A stretch of DNA of 64,000 nt from Xenorhabdus vietnamensis (lineage in GTDB: Bacteria; Pseudomonadota; Gammaproteobacteria; Enterobacterales; Enterobacteriaceae): positions 124,001 to 188,000 of the forward strand of contig NZ_MUBJ01000008.1 in assembly GCF_002127535.1 (NCBI RefSeq), read 5' to 3'. A program made the position numbers and the translations under genes. Positions within the stretch are counted from its first letter, which is position 1; each line of letters opens with the position of its first letter. Positions 1-9,066 of the stretch are shown piece by piece. The notes below the pieces were generated by a model. It was not told the origin of the DNA. It searched no databases and saw only the letters and a list, made by a program, of their open reading frames with translations.

Positions 1-252
1 TATATACAGCAGAAGTTAAGTCAATGGATGAATCCTTACTTAGCCCTTGTTATCACCTCACTGATTTTTGGTGGCGCCCATTTTGCTGGTGGCAGTTTGC
101 TGATGATTTTCGCTACACTGGCAGGATTAATTTATGGCCTGACATGGATGTGGAGTGGTCGTTTATGGGTGGCTGTTGCTTTCCATTTTTCACTCAACCT
201 GATGCACCTACTGTTTCTCACCTATCCAATAAAATTGGTAGTCATGCACTAA
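1..252 (+). CDS. CPBP-family intramembrane metalloprotease, C-terminal part
   Basis: This reading frame is open at the left edge of the window, so only about 83 C-terminal residues are present; the real start lies upstream and the internal ATG at 28 is not the start. The peptide is hydrophobic with two or three membrane spans. It carries an FGGAHF motif near the beginning and an FHFSLN motif further on. These match the histidine-containing conserved motifs of the CPBP (Abi/Rce1-like) membrane protease family, whose members cleave substrates inside the bilayer and often act in bacteriocin self-immunity or protein processing. The substrate here is unknown. No terminator stands out between its stop and gpmA, and the next 234 bases hold no gene. 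The family call rests on the motifs and hydrophobicity; the role is not inferable. Confidence 0.7.
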   Translation, partial: YIQQKLSQWMNPYLALVITSLIFGGAHFAGGSLLMIFATLAGLIYGLTWMWSGRLWVAVAFHFSLNLMHLLFLTYPIKLVVMH

Positions 253-486
253 ACTGAATCCCACTTGATCTGAATTGTCGCCTTCCATCACCAGGATACA
301 GTTCAGATCAAACGCTGCCTTCTATCTCCTTCCCCCAATTAAATATACATCGATGCAATTGTCACCAAACATGATTTAAAACAGAAGATACGAGACTATT
401 GTTTGCCGTTTTGGTCTATCGCGCCATATAATGCCCGCAGCGATTTTTTCATTTCGTATTAAAAAGTACTGATAGGAGTTTAAGCT

Positions 487-1239
487 ATGGCTGTAACTAA
501 ACTGGTTCTTGTAAGGCACGGAGAAAGCGAGTGGAACAAAGAGAACCGTTTTACTGGCTGGACTGACGTTGAATTGTCCGATAAAGGCCGCTCTGAAGCA
601 CAACAAGCTGGTCAACTGCTGAAAGAACAAGGCTTCACTTTTGATTTCGCCTACACTTCCGTTTTAAAACGTGCCATTCACACTTTGTGGAACATTCTGG
701 ATCAGGTTGATCAGCAATGGCTTCCAGTTGAAAAAAGCTGGAAACTGAATGAACGTCACTACGGCGCATTGCAAGGTCTGGACAAATCAGAAACCGCAGC
801 TAAATATGGTGATGATCAAGTCAAATTGTGGCGTCGTGGTTTCGCGATTACTCCTCCTGATTTGACTAAAGATGATGAACGTTACCCAGGTCACGATCCT
901 CGTTACGCAAATCTGAAACCAGAAGAACTCCCAGTAACTGAAAGCCTTGCAACAACTATTGAGCGTGTTATTCCTTATTGGGAAGAAGTAATCAAACCAC
1001 GCGTAGAAAAAGGTGAAAAAATCATCATTGCTGCTCACGGTAACTCTCTGCGTGCATTGGTGAAATATCTGGATAATATGAGCGAAGAAGCCATTCTTGA
1101 GCTGAATATTCCAACTGCTGTACCACTGGTTTATGAGTTTGATGAGAATATGAAACCCATCAAACACTATTACCTAGGCAACGCTGATGAAATCGCGGCA
1201 AAAGCAGCGGCAGTTGCAAATCAAGGTAAAGCGAAGTAA
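487..1239 (+). CDS. gpmA: 2,3-bisphosphoglycerate-dependent phosphoglycerate mutase
   Basis: GpmA interconverts 3-phosphoglycerate and 2-phosphoglycerate in cytosolic glycolysis and gluconeogenesis. The 250-residue protein has the usual length of the cofactor-dependent enzyme. It begins with the phosphohistidine signature [10 protein letters not shown] (H11 is the residue phosphorylated in the family), followed by [10 protein letters not shown]. The acid residue lies in the [10 protein letters not shown] segment and the second catalytic histidine in the [10 protein letters not shown] segment. An AGGAG ribosome-binding site sits about 8 bases before the ATG. The gene is monocistronic and converges on aroG, with a shared hairpin terminator between them. 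The same gpmA/aroG neighbourhood exists in E. coli. Confidence 0.97.
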   Translation: MAVTKLVLVRHGESEWNKENRFTGWTDVELSDKGRSEAQQAGQLLKEQGFTFDFAYTSVLKRAIHTLWNILDQVDQQWLPVEKSWKLNERHYGALQGLDKSETAAKYGDDQVKLWRRGFAITPPDLTKDDERYPGHDPRYANLKPEELPVTESLATTIERVIPYWEEVIKPRVEKGEKIIIAAHGNSLRALVKYLDNMSEEAILELNIPTAVPLVYEFDENMKPIKHYYLGNADEIAAKAAAVANQGKAK

Positions 1240-1264
1240 TCCTCAAGGATCACGCAGAAAGAAT

Positions 1265-1296
1265 GTAAAAAAGCCGGACTGATTTCCGGCTTTTGC
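1265..1296. terminator. Bidirectional rho-independent terminator between gpmA and aroG
   Basis: A 10-bp perfect stem (1269-1278 with 1285-1294) and a 6-base loop are flanked by A runs on one side and T runs on the other. This suits termination of gpmA on the plus strand and aroG on the minus strand. Confidence 0.85.
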
Positions 1297-1315
1297 ATAA
1301 CATTTTTACAACAAA

Positions 1316-2368
1316 TTAGCTTCTGCGGTTCTTGATAGCCTGAGACAACTGACGCAGCAATATTTCTGTATCTTCCCAACCAATACAAGCATCTGTCACA
1401 CTCTGACCATAAACCAAAGGCTCACCACTCTCCAAACTTTGATTCCCTTCAACTAAGTGGCTTTCAACCATAACACCAATGATTGTATTTTCGCCGTCTG
1501 CAATCTGACCACAGACATCTACACATACATTCATTTGTCTTTTGAACTGCTTCGCACTATTTGCATGACTGAAATCAATCATCACGCGAGGAGCCAAACC
1601 AGCTTTCCCCAGCTCTTCTTTAACCGCACTGACATGACTGGCGCTATAATTAGGCTCTTTGCCACCACGCAGAATAATATGGCAATCGTGGTTACCTGTC
1701 GTATTAACAATCGCAGAATGACCCCATTTCGTGACAGACAAAAAACAGTGTGATGAGCTGGCAGAATTGATAGCATCAATAGCGACTTTAATTGTTCCAT
1801 CCGTGCCATTTTTGAAACCAACCGGACAAGACAGCCCTGATGCCAATTCACGGTGAACCTGAGATTCTGTTGTACGTGCTCCTATCGCGCCCCAGCTCAT
1901 GAGATCTGCCAAATATTGAGGGGTAATCATATCAAGGAACTCACCTGCCGCAGGTAGCCCCATATTATTAATATCAAGCAATAGATTACGGGCAGTACGT
2001 AATCCATCATTGATATCAAAACTGCAATCCATGTTTGGATCGTTAATCAGTCCTTTCCAGCCTATGGTTGTGCGAGGTTTTTCAAAATAAACCCGCATAA
2101 CGATTTCCAAATCAGCTTTCAATTCTTCACGTAATTTGTTCAAGCGCTCTGCATATTCTAATGCCGCTTGTGGATCATGAATTGAACATGGACCAATCAC
2201 TACCAATAGACGATCATCTCCACCAATTAAAATATTATGGATAGATTTACGTGCCTTACGAACAGTAATAGCACTATCTTCTGTCGCAGGAAATTTTTCG
2301 AGTAATGCAACTGGTGGCAGTAATTCCGTTATTTTTCTTATTCTTATATCGTCATTCTGGTAATTCAT
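1316..2368 (-). CDS. aroG: 3-deoxy-7-phosphoheptulonate synthase (DAHP synthase), Phe-sensitive type
   Basis: AroG condenses phosphoenolpyruvate with erythrose 4-phosphate, the first step of the shikimate pathway to aromatic amino acids. The 350-residue protein has the type I DAHP synthase length. It shows the IGPCSIHD motif, the RVYFEKPRTT(I/V)GWKGLINDP block that binds PEP, the KNGTDG motif and the metal-binding HxxxSH-like DFSHANS segment. The N-terminal MNYQNDDIRIRKI is the Phe-sensitive AroG signature rather than AroF or AroH. The ATG is preceded by a GAAAGGA ribosome-binding site. It is convergent with gpmA. About 205 bases upstream, before the pnuC terminator, hold no gene and carry its promoter; the AT-rich sequence shows no clear TyrR box. 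Confidence 0.96.
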   Translation of the reverse strand: MNYQNDDIRIRKITELLPPVALLEKFPATEDSAITVRKARKSIHNILIGGDDRLLVVIGPCSIHDPQAALEYAERLNKLREELKADLEIVMRVYFEKPRTTIGWKGLINDPNMDCSFDINDGLRTARNLLLDINNMGLPAAGEFLDMITPQYLADLMSWGAIGARTTESQVHRELASGLSCPVGFKNGTDGTIKVAIDAINSASSSHCFLSVTKWGHSAIVNTTGNHDCHIILRGGKEPNYSASHVSAVKEELGKAGLAPRVMIDFSHANSAKQFKRQMNVCVDVCGQIADGENTIIGVMVESHLVEGNQSLESGEPLVYGQSVTDACIGWEDTEILLRQLSQAIKNRRS

Positions 2369-2569
2369 TATCCTTTCACCTAATGTGTTTACAGTTATTT
2401 GAAATAATTTTGTGATCTCAATCTAACTGTTAGGCGTTGTGCTGTAAATAATCTTTATGAGTAAAAATGGGATACTTTTTTTATATAAAAATTCACTAAA
2501 CGTAAAAATGATGTTAATTCAAATAAATGGACTGATAAGAAGAAAGGATTTTGTAGTAAAAATATCAAT

Positions 2570-2605
2570 TAACAGGCCATAGATAGATTAATTACCTATG
2601 GCCGA
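2570..2605 (-). terminator. Probable terminator downstream of pnuC
   Basis: An 8-bp perfect stem (2575-2582 with 2596-2603) and a 13-base loop are followed on the minus strand by a moderately T-rich tract. It lies 12 bases past the pnuC stop. Confidence 0.55.
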
Positions 2606-2614
2606 TGAGCAGCC

Positions 2615-3334
2615 TTAATTTACATTTTGTTCGTTATCCGTAGGCTTAACAGCCTTGATCCATAGACGAGCCCCATTTAGTGCGATACCTGTCAAAATAA
2701 TATATTGCAGCGACATCGCCAGAACGCCCTGATGATAATAAATCACTACGCTGATAACATTGATAATGATCCAAATTAGCCAGTTTTCTACATGCTTACG
2801 AGTCATCAGTATCATAGCCACTATGGATAATACCGTCATAACCGAATCCCAGAATGGGAAAGCATCTGGCTGTAACTCAGGCATAATGATATTAAAGCCC
2901 ATTCCCTGTAGAGCAAGCACCACGACTTTCGCCATATAACCAAATATTTGATCAATATTGAATGTCATGATCAATATGGCAAGAATTGAAATCGCGGCAA
3001 CAATAGCCACCTGTTTGGGATTAAGCCAACGAATTTTAAGCTCTACTTGTTTTTGCTCATTTACTCGGCTCCATGCATACCAACCATAGATATTGGCTGC
3101 GAAGAAAAAGATTTGCAGCATGAGGCTGGCGTAGAGTTGAATTTGAAAAAAAATGATGGCAAATAGTGAAACATTAATTAACCCAAATAGGTAATTAATG
3201 ATTTTCTCTTGACTGGCAAGCCAAATACATAACAAACCTGCTATCGTACCAATCGCTTCAATATATGAAAGGTTATAACCATCTGTTCCTAATGGAATAT
3301 GTACTAATATGTTATTGATATTGAAAAAATCCAT
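2615..3334 (-). CDS. pnuC: Nicotinamide riboside/mononucleotide transporter
   Basis: PnuC is an inner-membrane facilitator that imports nicotinamide riboside (formerly described as an NMN transporter) for NAD salvage. At 239 residues it equals the E. coli protein. It contains about seven hydrophobic helices and the conserved block around EKIINYLFGLINV and NIYGWYAWSR, typical of the PnuC fold. The ATG follows a purine-rich GGATAAG. In E. coli pnuC is cotranscribed behind nadA; here the 200 bases upstream contain no gene, so pnuC has its own promoter, with a half-conserved NadR-like site just before it. Loss of the quinolinate synthase partner would make this transporter more important for NAD supply. 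Confidence 0.93.
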   Translation of the reverse strand: MDFFNINNILVHIPLGTDGYNLSYIEAIGTIAGLLCIWLASQEKIINYLFGLINVSLFAIIFFQIQLYASLMLQIFFFAANIYGWYAWSRVNEQKQVELKIRWLNPKQVAIVAAISILAILIMTFNIDQIFGYMAKVVVLALQGMGFNIIMPELQPDAFPFWDSVMTVLSIVAMILMTRKHVENWLIWIIINVISVVIYYHQGVLAMSLQYIILTGIALNGARLWIKAVKPTDNEQNVN

Positions 3335-3359
3335 GATTTCTTATCCTTACCATAATTAA

Positions 3360-3377
3360 TGTTTAGTATACCAATAC
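3360..3377. promoter_or_regulatory. Degenerate NadR-box-like site upstream of pnuC
   Basis: TGTTTA followed by the palindromic centre GTATAC matches the left half of the enterobacterial NadR operator (TGTTTA-N6-TAAACA). The right half, CAATAC, is poorly conserved. It sits 26 bases before the pnuC start, where an operator would be expected. Inference only. Confidence 0.35.
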
Positions 3378-3524
3378 AACAAACGTGAAATCACAAAACA
3401 AATAGGCTATTTTTGCGCTTTAATGTTTTTCATATTAAACAAAATAGCTAATTTAAAGAAAAAAATCTTTAAGTATTTTAATGATTTTAAAATAATAAGG
3501 TAGAAAAAATGTAAAACCGTTGTC

Positions 3525-3597
3525 TCGCTTCGTTCGGCTCGAACCTGCCAACCAATTGATTAAAAATCGATTGCTCTATCGACTGAGCTAACAATAC
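3525..3597 (-). pseudogene. Decayed tRNA-Lys copy
   Basis: Aligned with the two intact tRNA-Lys genes next to it, this copy keeps the D arm, the anticodon loop with TTT and part of the variable and T regions. Its acceptor strands no longer pair (GTATTGT at the 5' end against unrelated sequence at the 3' end), the T stem is broken, and the anticodon stem has a mismatch. It cannot fold into a normal cloverleaf and is probably a dead duplicate. Confidence 0.75.
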
Positions 3598-3642
3598 ATT
3601 TTAGAAGTACATTTAAGAATGTGATTGGATTAAGAGTTTAGA

Positions 3643-3718
3643 TGGTGGGTCGTGCAGGATTCGAACCTGCGACCAATTGATTAAAAGTCAACTGCTCTAC
3701 CGACTGAGCTAACGACCC
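3643..3718 (-). tRNA. tRNA-Lys (anticodon TTT)
   Basis: The 76-nt cloverleaf includes an encoded CCA. The seven-base acceptor stem GGGTCGT/ACGACCC, the D arm GCTCAGTCGGTAGAGC, the anticodon loop CTTTTAA and the T loop TTCGAAT are all intact. It corresponds to the lysine tRNA cluster downstream of cpoB in E. coli. Confidence 0.97.
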
Positions 3719-3750
3719 ATCTAAGGATATGCTTGAATTGAAAATTTAGA

Positions 3751-3826
3751 TGGTGGGTCGTGCAGGATTCGAACCTGCGACCAATTGATTAAAAGTCAAC
3801 TGCTCTACCGACTGAGCTAACGACCC
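3751..3826 (-). tRNA. tRNA-Lys (anticodon TTT), second copy
   Basis: This copy is identical over the 76 nt to the copy at 3643-3718, with encoded CCA. The two are separated by 32 bases and probably share one transcript; the short flanks are also partly duplicated. Confidence 0.97.
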
Positions 3827-3934
3827 ATCTAAATCTGTTTGACAGTTATCCCTGCCAACGGCGGCATATATTACTGATTTCTCAGTATGGTGCAACATTT
3901 ATTTTAGAAAAATCACTTAAGTGCCTATTAATAA

Positions 3935-3977
3935 AACAATTACTCCCCAAAAGACCGATATTTGACCTTTCGGGGAA
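3935..3977 (-). terminator. Rho-independent terminator after cpoB
   Basis: A 12-bp stem with G-T wobbles (3945-3956 with 3964-3975) has a CCCC/GGGG base and a 7-base loop. It starts 8 bases past the cpoB stop and is followed on the minus strand by a T-rich stretch. It probably ends the tol-pal transcript before the tRNA genes. Confidence 0.75.
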
Positions 3978-3982
3978 AATTA

Positions 3983-4759
3983 TTACATCCCAGAAAGCTT
4001 TTTCTCGGCCATTTTTGCTGAATTAGAGCCAGGATATTGCTTAACTACCTGCTGATAAACAGCTTTCGCTTTCGCTTTTTGTCCCTTTTCCTGCATAATC
4101 ACACCAACTTTATACAGGGAGTCACTGCTTTTCTGTGACTTAGGGTAATCTTTCACAACAGTGGCAAAATAATAAGCCGCATCGTCTTTCTTGCCTTTGT
4201 TGTAATTTAATTGCCCTAGCCAATAATTAGCATTCGATAAGTACTTAGACTTAGGATGGGTTTTAACAAAGTTTTGAAATGCTGCAATTGCCTTATCATA
4301 TTCTTTGGAGTTGATAGCCAAAGAAACGGCAGCATCGTAGTCACCCTTTTCACTTCCTGTACTCGCAGGTGCGGCGGGTTGTTTATTATCACCTTGTGCC
4401 GAAGGAGCAACATTACGATTTTCTGAATCTGAACTTTCTGCACTTGATGGGTTGGTGATTTTATCCAACTGCAGATAAAGATCTTTTTGGCGCTCAATAA
4501 CCTGATTTAATTGATACTGATTTTCCTGAATTTGACCACGGAGCATATCAATATCACGTTGGGAATCAGAAAGTTGTTGCTGAAGTTGGGTTAATAATTG
4601 ACTGTGAGCGTCAGAAATACGCTCTAATTGAGAGAGGCGCTCATCGGTGGAGCCTGAGCCGACATTACTGATTGGCGCTCGGGCGGTAGCGGCCCAAGGA
4701 GCCGCTACGCCAACCAATAACGACAGACCCAACACATAACGTCTGAAGTTACTGTTCAT
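3983..4759 (-). CDS. cpoB: Cell division coordinator CpoB (YbgF)
   Basis: CpoB is a periplasmic protein that links the Tol machine to PBP1B and coordinates outer-membrane constriction with septal peptidoglycan synthesis. The 258-residue protein starts with a signal peptide ending near the alanine-rich AAPWAATARA. It continues with a coiled-coil trimerisation segment rich in Q and L (about residues 35-95), then a low-complexity Ser/Pro/Ala linker. The C-terminal region holds TPR repeats (about 135-258, e.g. YDAAVSLAINSKEYDKAIAAF and SNANYWLGQLNYNKGKKDDA). It follows pal by 9 bases, as the last gene of the tol-pal operon. Architecture and context together make the assignment firm. Confidence 0.94.
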   Translation of the reverse strand: MNSNFRRYVLGLSLLVGVAAPWAATARAPISNVGSGSTDERLSQLERISDAHSQLLTQLQQQLSDSQRDIDMLRGQIQENQYQLNQVIERQKDLYLQLDKITNPSSAESSDSENRNVAPSAQGDNKQPAAPASTGSEKGDYDAAVSLAINSKEYDKAIAAFQNFVKTHPKSKYLSNANYWLGQLNYNKGKKDDAAYYFATVVKDYPKSQKSSDSLYKVGVIMQEKGQKAKAKAVYQQVVKQYPGSNSAKMAEKKLSGM

Positions 4760-4768
4760 GCATTACTC

Positions 4769-5275
4769 TTAGTATACGATTACAGCGCGACGGTTTTTAG
4801 CGTACGCTGCTTCGTCATGGCCAAGTACAGCTGGTTTTTCTTTACCGTAAGAAACGATAGCGAGCTGATCAGCAGAAACGCCTTTGCCTTGCAGATACAT
4901 TTTCACTGCGTTCGCACGGCGCTCACCCAGAGCAATATTGTACTCCGGAGTACCACGCTCGTCTGCGTGACCTTCAATAGTAACTTTAACAGATGGGCTA
5001 GTACGCAGGAATGCAGCGTGTGCATCCAGTATCTGAGCAAATTCGCTGTTGATATCATACTTATCGAAACCGAAGTATACGATGTTTTTGTTCTGCAGCT
5101 CTTGCATCTGCTGACGTGCTAATTCTTCAGCAGACAGACCTGTTGATTTAGAAGAATTATCAACAGTGCCTACACCAGACTGATCATTGTTGCCATTTTT
5201 GTTAGTACTACACGCTGCTACGGCCATGATTGGTAAAGCTAACATCAGCCCTTTTAGCACTTTGTTCAGTTGCAT
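4769..5275 (-). CDS. pal: Peptidoglycan-associated lipoprotein Pal
   Basis: Pal is the outer-membrane lipoprotein of the Tol-Pal system; it binds peptidoglycan and is moved to the division site by TolB and TolQRA. The start chosen is the ATG giving [11 protein letters not shown]. An in-frame ATG at 5302 would add nine residues that family members lack. The signal peptide ends in a lipobox AVAAC, so the mature protein begins at Cys. The OmpA-like domain fills the C-terminal two thirds, with the FGFDKYDI start and the peptidoglycan-binding [20 protein letters not shown] motif. The mature domain is nearly identical to enterobacterial Pal. It is separated from tolB by 42 bases. Confidence 0.97.
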   Translation of the reverse strand: MQLNKVLKGLMLALPIMAVAACSTNKNGNNDQSGVGTVDNSSKSTGLSAEELARQQMQELQNKNIVYFGFDKYDINSEFAQILDAHAAFLRTSPSVKVTIEGHADERGTPEYNIALGERRANAVKMYLQGKGVSADQLAIVSYGKEKPAVLGHDEAAYAKNRRAVIVY

Positions 5276-5317
5276 CTCTTTGATCCTTTTATAGTTTGCC
5301 ATACATATTATTATGCA

Positions 5318-6643
5318 TCACAGATACGGCGACCAGGCAGGAGATTTTACCTGTCCATTGGTAGCCGGAAGACGCGCTTTGAAACGCCCATCAGTCGAAA
5401 CTAGCTGCAATATAGTTCCCCACCCTTGAGTGGAGCTATAAATCACCATAGTGCCATTAGGTGCGATGCTCGGCGTTTCATCTAGAAACGTATCCGTCAA
5501 AATTTGGACAGATCCCGTTGCCAGATCTTGTTTGGCGATGTGCTGACTGCCACTTGCCGAGCTAACCATTACGACAAAACTACCGTCAGGGCTAACATCT
5601 GCATCTTGGTTCTGTGACCCTTCCCAAGTTAGGCGTTGTGGAGCACCGCCATTAATATCAATTTTGTACAACTGCGGACGACCACCCTGATCTGAGGTAT
5701 AGACCAATGTTTGGTTATCCGGCATCCAGCTTGGCTCAGTATTATTACTGCGGCCATCAGTGACCTGACGGATTTGGCCTGAAGCTAAATCCATCACGTA
5801 GAGATTCAAACTACCTGTTTTAGATAATGCAAAAGCAAGTTTAGTCCCATCTGGGGAAAATGCAGGCGCTCCATTATGACGAGGGAACGAAGCTACCTGA
5901 CGTACAGCACCTGTTGTCAAGGTTTGAATAATCAACGCAGAACGACCACCTTCAAACGTAACGTAAGCAAGTTTGGAAGCATCTGGTGACCATGCTGGTG
6001 ACATCAGTGGTTCAGGTGAACTGTGTACCCGAGTTTGGTTATAGCCATCATAATCAGAAACATACAACTCATATGGGAATTTACTTTCATTGCTGTTTTT
6101 GACGACAACATAAGCTATACGGGTACGAAATGCACCTTTAATGCCAGTCAGTTTTTCAAATACCTGATCACTGACTGTGTGTGCTGCAAAGCGCAACCAT
6201 TTTTTCTCAATTGTGAACTGGTTTTGTTCCAACACAGTTCCCGGAGCACCAGCAACATCAACAAGCTGATAAGAAACAAGAAATTTACCATCCGCACTTG
6301 GCTGAATATGTCCGACAACCACTGAGTCGATTCCAAGCGCAGACCACGCACCAGGCGTTACCTCTGAGGCAATCGTCGGTTGTTGCGGCATACGGCTTGA
6401 ATCAATCGGATTAAATTTTCCACTGTTTCTTAAATCAGCAGCAATAATTGAACTAATATTTTCAGGAGCATCTCCTGCACCAGACCATTTAAACGGGACT
6501 ATCCCAATAGGACGAGCAGAATCAACACCTTGTGTAATTTCAATACGAACATCTGCATGAGCAAGCGTAGCCCACATCATCAGAAAGCCCAATATTATTC
6601 TAATCTTCTGTTTAAACATTTGTTCAAAAGTTTGCTTCATCAT
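5318..6643 (-). CDS. tolB: Tol-Pal system beta-propeller protein TolB
   Basis: TolB is the periplasmic partner of Pal and TolA and regulates the release of Pal from peptidoglycan. The 441-residue product has a hydrophobic signal peptide ending before [16 protein letters not shown], which is the mature N-terminus in the family. The amino-terminal domain follows, then a six-bladed propeller with repeated [14 protein letters not shown]-like and [10 protein letters not shown]-like blades. The start is an ATG-ATG pair just after GGGAG; the second ATG (6640) has the better spacing, and a third at 6619 has no ribosome-binding site. The 166-base gap to tolA is AT-rich and could hold the separate tolB promoter known in E. 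coli. Confidence 0.97.
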   Translation of the reverse strand: MMKQTFEQMFKQKIRIILGFLMMWATLAHADVRIEITQGVDSARPIGIVPFKWSGAGDAPENISSIIAADLRNSGKFNPIDSSRMPQQPTIASEVTPGAWSALGIDSVVVGHIQPSADGKFLVSYQLVDVAGAPGTVLEQNQFTIEKKWLRFAAHTVSDQVFEKLTGIKGAFRTRIAYVVVKNSNESKFPYELYVSDYDGYNQTRVHSSPEPLMSPAWSPDASKLAYVTFEGGRSALIIQTLTTGAVRQVASFPRHNGAPAFSPDGTKLAFALSKTGSLNLYVMDLASGQIRQVTDGRSNNTEPSWMPDNQTLVYTSDQGGRPQLYKIDINGGAPQRLTWEGSQNQDADVSPDGSFVVMVSSASGSQHIAKQDLATGSVQILTDTFLDETPSIAPNGTMVIYSSTQGWGTILQLVSTDGRFKARLPATNGQVKSPAWSPYL

Positions 6644-6809
6644 TTCTCCCTTATCGCGATCTTTTATATGCCCGCAATAATCCGCCGGATTCTAACAAAC
6701 GCCAACAAACAAAACTAGATACCTAAATAAAATCTAATAATTTTGTTTGTACATATAAATAATTCGAAGATTTATCTGACAAATAATACGTTCACACTAA
6801 ATATTTACT

Positions 6810-7898
6810 TTACTGTGGCTTAAAGTCTAGAGTGAAACTCTTGAAATGTTCATAAATCTCTTTACTTGGTGGACGTGGCATCTTCTTTGTCTGATTAGCC
6901 GCTGCAAGCGCTGCTCTACACAAAGCTGGATCACCCGCCCCTGCTTTGATATCAATCAGTAATCCATCCGGTGCCAGTTTTATATTTAAATCACAAGTAC
7001 GGCCGATATACAGAGATGGATCACGAAAATGATGTTGGATCGCAGCCTGAATTTGCCCCTTGTAATTACTGATATCGGAATCAGAAGGGCCGCTTTTCTT
7101 AGCACCACCTTTTCCTGCCGCTGCCGCTCCCCCTGACTTAGGTGCATTAGATGTCAATCCACCTAACAAATCATCGACTTCTTGAGTTCGTTTTGTTGCT
7201 TCCGCTTTAGCCTGAGCTTTGGCCTTAGCTTCTGCTTTCGCCTTAGCCTCTTCTTCTGCTTTCACTTTAGCTTCCGCCTCAGCTTTTGCTTTAGCTTCTG
7301 TCGCTGCCTTAGCCTTAGCTTCTGCTTCCGATTTAGCTTTTGCCTCAGCCACTGCCTTACGTTTTGCAGCCTCTTCAGCTTCTTTCTTTGCCTGAGCTTC
7401 CGCTTTCTGTCGAGCTTCAGCCTGTTCTTTTAAGATCCTTTCTTTCTCTGCCTGTGCTTTTGCAACTGCTTCCTCCGCCTGTTTTTGCTCTTCACGGGCT
7501 TTAGCTGCCGCTGCCTCAGACTGTTTTTTCCGCACTTCAGCCGCCTGCTGTGCTTTAATCCGCTCTTCTTCAGCTAATTGCAAACGTTCCTGTTCTTCCG
7601 CTTGCTTTGCACGCAATTCAGCCGCTTGCTGTTCAATCTTTTTCTTCCGCTGTTGTTCCGCTAACTTGGCATTGGCCTGTTGCTGCTGCTGTTGATTATA
7701 TTGTTGAACTACAGCATTCGGATCAACCATCACAGCATCAATGACAGTGCCGCCTTGCCCACCACCACCCATTTCCGTTTTTTGCACCAGAGAACCCCAA
7801 ATCAGAAAACCGATCAGGATAATATGCAATATTACAGAAATGATAATGGCGCGATTCAGCCTATTGTTTTGCTCGCTTGTCTTTCCCACGCTCGACAT
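6810..7898 (-). CDS. tolA: Tol energy-transducing protein TolA
   Basis: TolA spans the periplasm and passes proton-motive-force energy from TolQR to TolB-Pal at the outer membrane. The 362-residue protein has a single N-terminal membrane helix (about residues 16-36). A very long Ala/Lys/Glu/Gln-rich helical domain follows (about 65-235) with repeated EAKAKAEAEAK-type heptads. A linker of Gly/Ala/Lys leads to the globular C-terminal domain (about 270-362), which includes the CDLNIKLAPDGLL segment. E. coli TolA is longer (421 aa), the difference lying in the helical domain, which varies between species. The Gln-rich stretch after the membrane helix contains two Q runs. It follows tolR by 26 bases. 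Confidence 0.96.
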   Translation of the reverse strand: MSSVGKTSEQNNRLNRAIIISVILHIILIGFLIWGSLVQKTEMGGGGQGGTVIDAVMVDPNAVVQQYNQQQQQQANAKLAEQQRKKKIEQQAAELRAKQAEEQERLQLAEEERIKAQQAAEVRKKQSEAAAAKAREEQKQAEEAVAKAQAEKERILKEQAEARQKAEAQAKKEAEEAAKRKAVAEAKAKSEAEAKAKAATEAKAKAEAEAKVKAEEEAKAKAEAKAKAQAKAEATKRTQEVDDLLGGLTSNAPKSGGAAAAGKGGAKKSGPSDSDISNYKGQIQAAIQHHFRDPSLYIGRTCDLNIKLAPDGLLIDIKAGAGDPALCRAALAAANQTKKMPRPPSKEIYEHFKSFTLDFKPQ

Positions 7899-7924
7899 CC
7901 AGAAACTTTAAGTGACAGCCTCTA

Positions 7925-8356
7925 TCAGGCTCCGATAGGCTGAGTCATTAAACCCACCGATTTTACACCCGCTTTATGAAGCATATTCAATGCCTTGATA
8001 ATTTCATCATAAGGAACTTCCTTAGAACCACCAATCAGGAAAATTGTTTTCGGATTAGCTTTCATTAAGGTTTGGGCTTCTGCAACAATTTGCTGTTCAG
8101 GTAACAATTCCAGACGCTCCTGATTAACAACCATGTTGTATTGCCCTACCCCGGAAACTTCCACAATGACCGGTGGATTATCAGTGCTGGAAACTGTTTT
8201 CGAATCCACCGCTTCAGGTAAATCGACTTCTACGCTTTGCGTAATAATCGGTGCTGTTGCCATAAAAATAAGCAACAATACCAGCAACACGTCCAGCAAG
8301 GGGACGATATTGATCTCAGATTTTAGCTCACGTCTGCGACTACGAGTGCGTGCCAT
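7925..8356 (-). CDS. tolR: Tol system proton-channel subunit TolR
   Basis: TolR is an ExbD-family inner-membrane protein that forms the proton channel with TolQ and energises TolA. It is 143 residues long (E. coli 142), with a basic N-terminus and one membrane helix in which the conserved aspartate of PLLDVLLVLLLIFM acts in proton conduction in the family. The periplasmic domain ends in MTQPIGA. It lies 20 bases after tolQ and 26 before tolA in the operon. Confidence 0.97.
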   Translation of the reverse strand: MARTRSRRRELKSEINIVPLLDVLLVLLLIFMATAPIITQSVEVDLPEAVDSKTVSSTDNPPVIVEVSGVGQYNMVVNQERLELLPEQQIVAEAQTLMKANPKTIFLIGGSKEVPYDEIIKALNMLHKAGVKSVGLMTQPIGA

Positions 8357-8376
8357 TCGCTGATTTCCCCTTACGA

Positions 8377-9066
8377 TTACGACTTACTGGCATTAGAAGC
8401 AAAAGCCTGACGGTGCAAAATAGCCAGAAATTCTTCCATAAAGTTATCGTAAATTTGTTCTAGTTTGTTAACACGCTGGTTCAGGCGGTTATAGGCCATC
8501 ACCGCAGGAATTGCTGCAAACAGGCCGATAGCTGTTGCAATCAAAGCTTCAGCAATACCCGGAGCAACCATTTGCAGAGTTGCCTGTTTAACTGCTCCCA
8601 GAGCAATAAAGGCATGCATGATCCCCCACACCGTGCCAAACAAACCAATATAAGGGCTGATGGAACCCACCGTTCCCAAAAATGGAATGTGATTTTCCAA
8701 TGTTTCCAGTTCACGATTGAGTGATATACGCATGGCACGGGAAGCACCTGTGATAACAGCCTCTGGTGCATGGTTATTTGCCTGATGCAAACGGGCGAAT
8801 TCTTTAAATCCAGAATGGAATATCTGCTCAGTACCACTTAACGAATCACGACGTGACTGACTTTCTTTATAAAGACGAGATAATTCAATCCCAGACCAAA
8901 ACTTATCTTCAAATGCTTCTGCCTCGCGGCTTGCAACATTAAGAATCTTTGTTCGTTGTATAATGATTGCCCAAGAGACGATAGAGAAGCCAATCAGAAT
9001 CAACATGATTAGCTGCACTAAGAAACCTGCCTTAAGAAATAAATCAAGGATGTTCATGTCAGTCAC
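8377..9066 (-). CDS. tolQ: Tol system proton-channel subunit TolQ
   Basis: TolQ is the ExbB/MotA-family subunit that surrounds TolR and converts the proton gradient into TolA movement. The 229-residue protein starts with GTG (GTG ACT GAC ATG AAC), the same start used in E. coli. The GTGA overlaps the ybgC stop codon by four bases, indicating translational coupling. There are three membrane helices: one N-terminal, and two in the second half including the [14 protein letters not shown] and [22 protein letters not shown] segments with the conserved polar residues. The protein is almost identical to enterobacterial TolQ. Confidence 0.97.
   Translation of the reverse strand: MTDMNILDLFLKAGFLVQLIMLILIGFSIVSWAIIIQRTKILNVASREAEAFEDKFWSGIELSRLYKESQSRRDSLSGTEQIFHSGFKEFARLHQANNHAPEAVITGASRAMRISLNRELETLENHIPFLGTVGSISPYIGLFGTVWGIMHAFIALGAVKQATLQMVAPGIAEALIATAIGLFAAIPAVMAYNRLNQRVNKLEQIYDNFMEEFLAILHRQAFASNASKS

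Noticed and set aside
3525-3826. Attachment site of an integrated element at the tRNA-Lys cluster
   Set aside because: No integrase is in the region, and the damaged tRNA copy keeps the 5' part rather than the 3' end normally duplicated by integration.
5276-5302. Upstream ATG for pal
   Set aside because: It would add MANYKRIKE before the conserved lipoprotein signal peptide; the start at 5275 has the correct N-terminus and spacing.
7182-7433. Plus-strand frame rich in Phe, Ser and Leu opposite tolA
   Set aside because: It is the complement of the Ala/Lys/Glu-rich helical repeats of TolA, not a gene.
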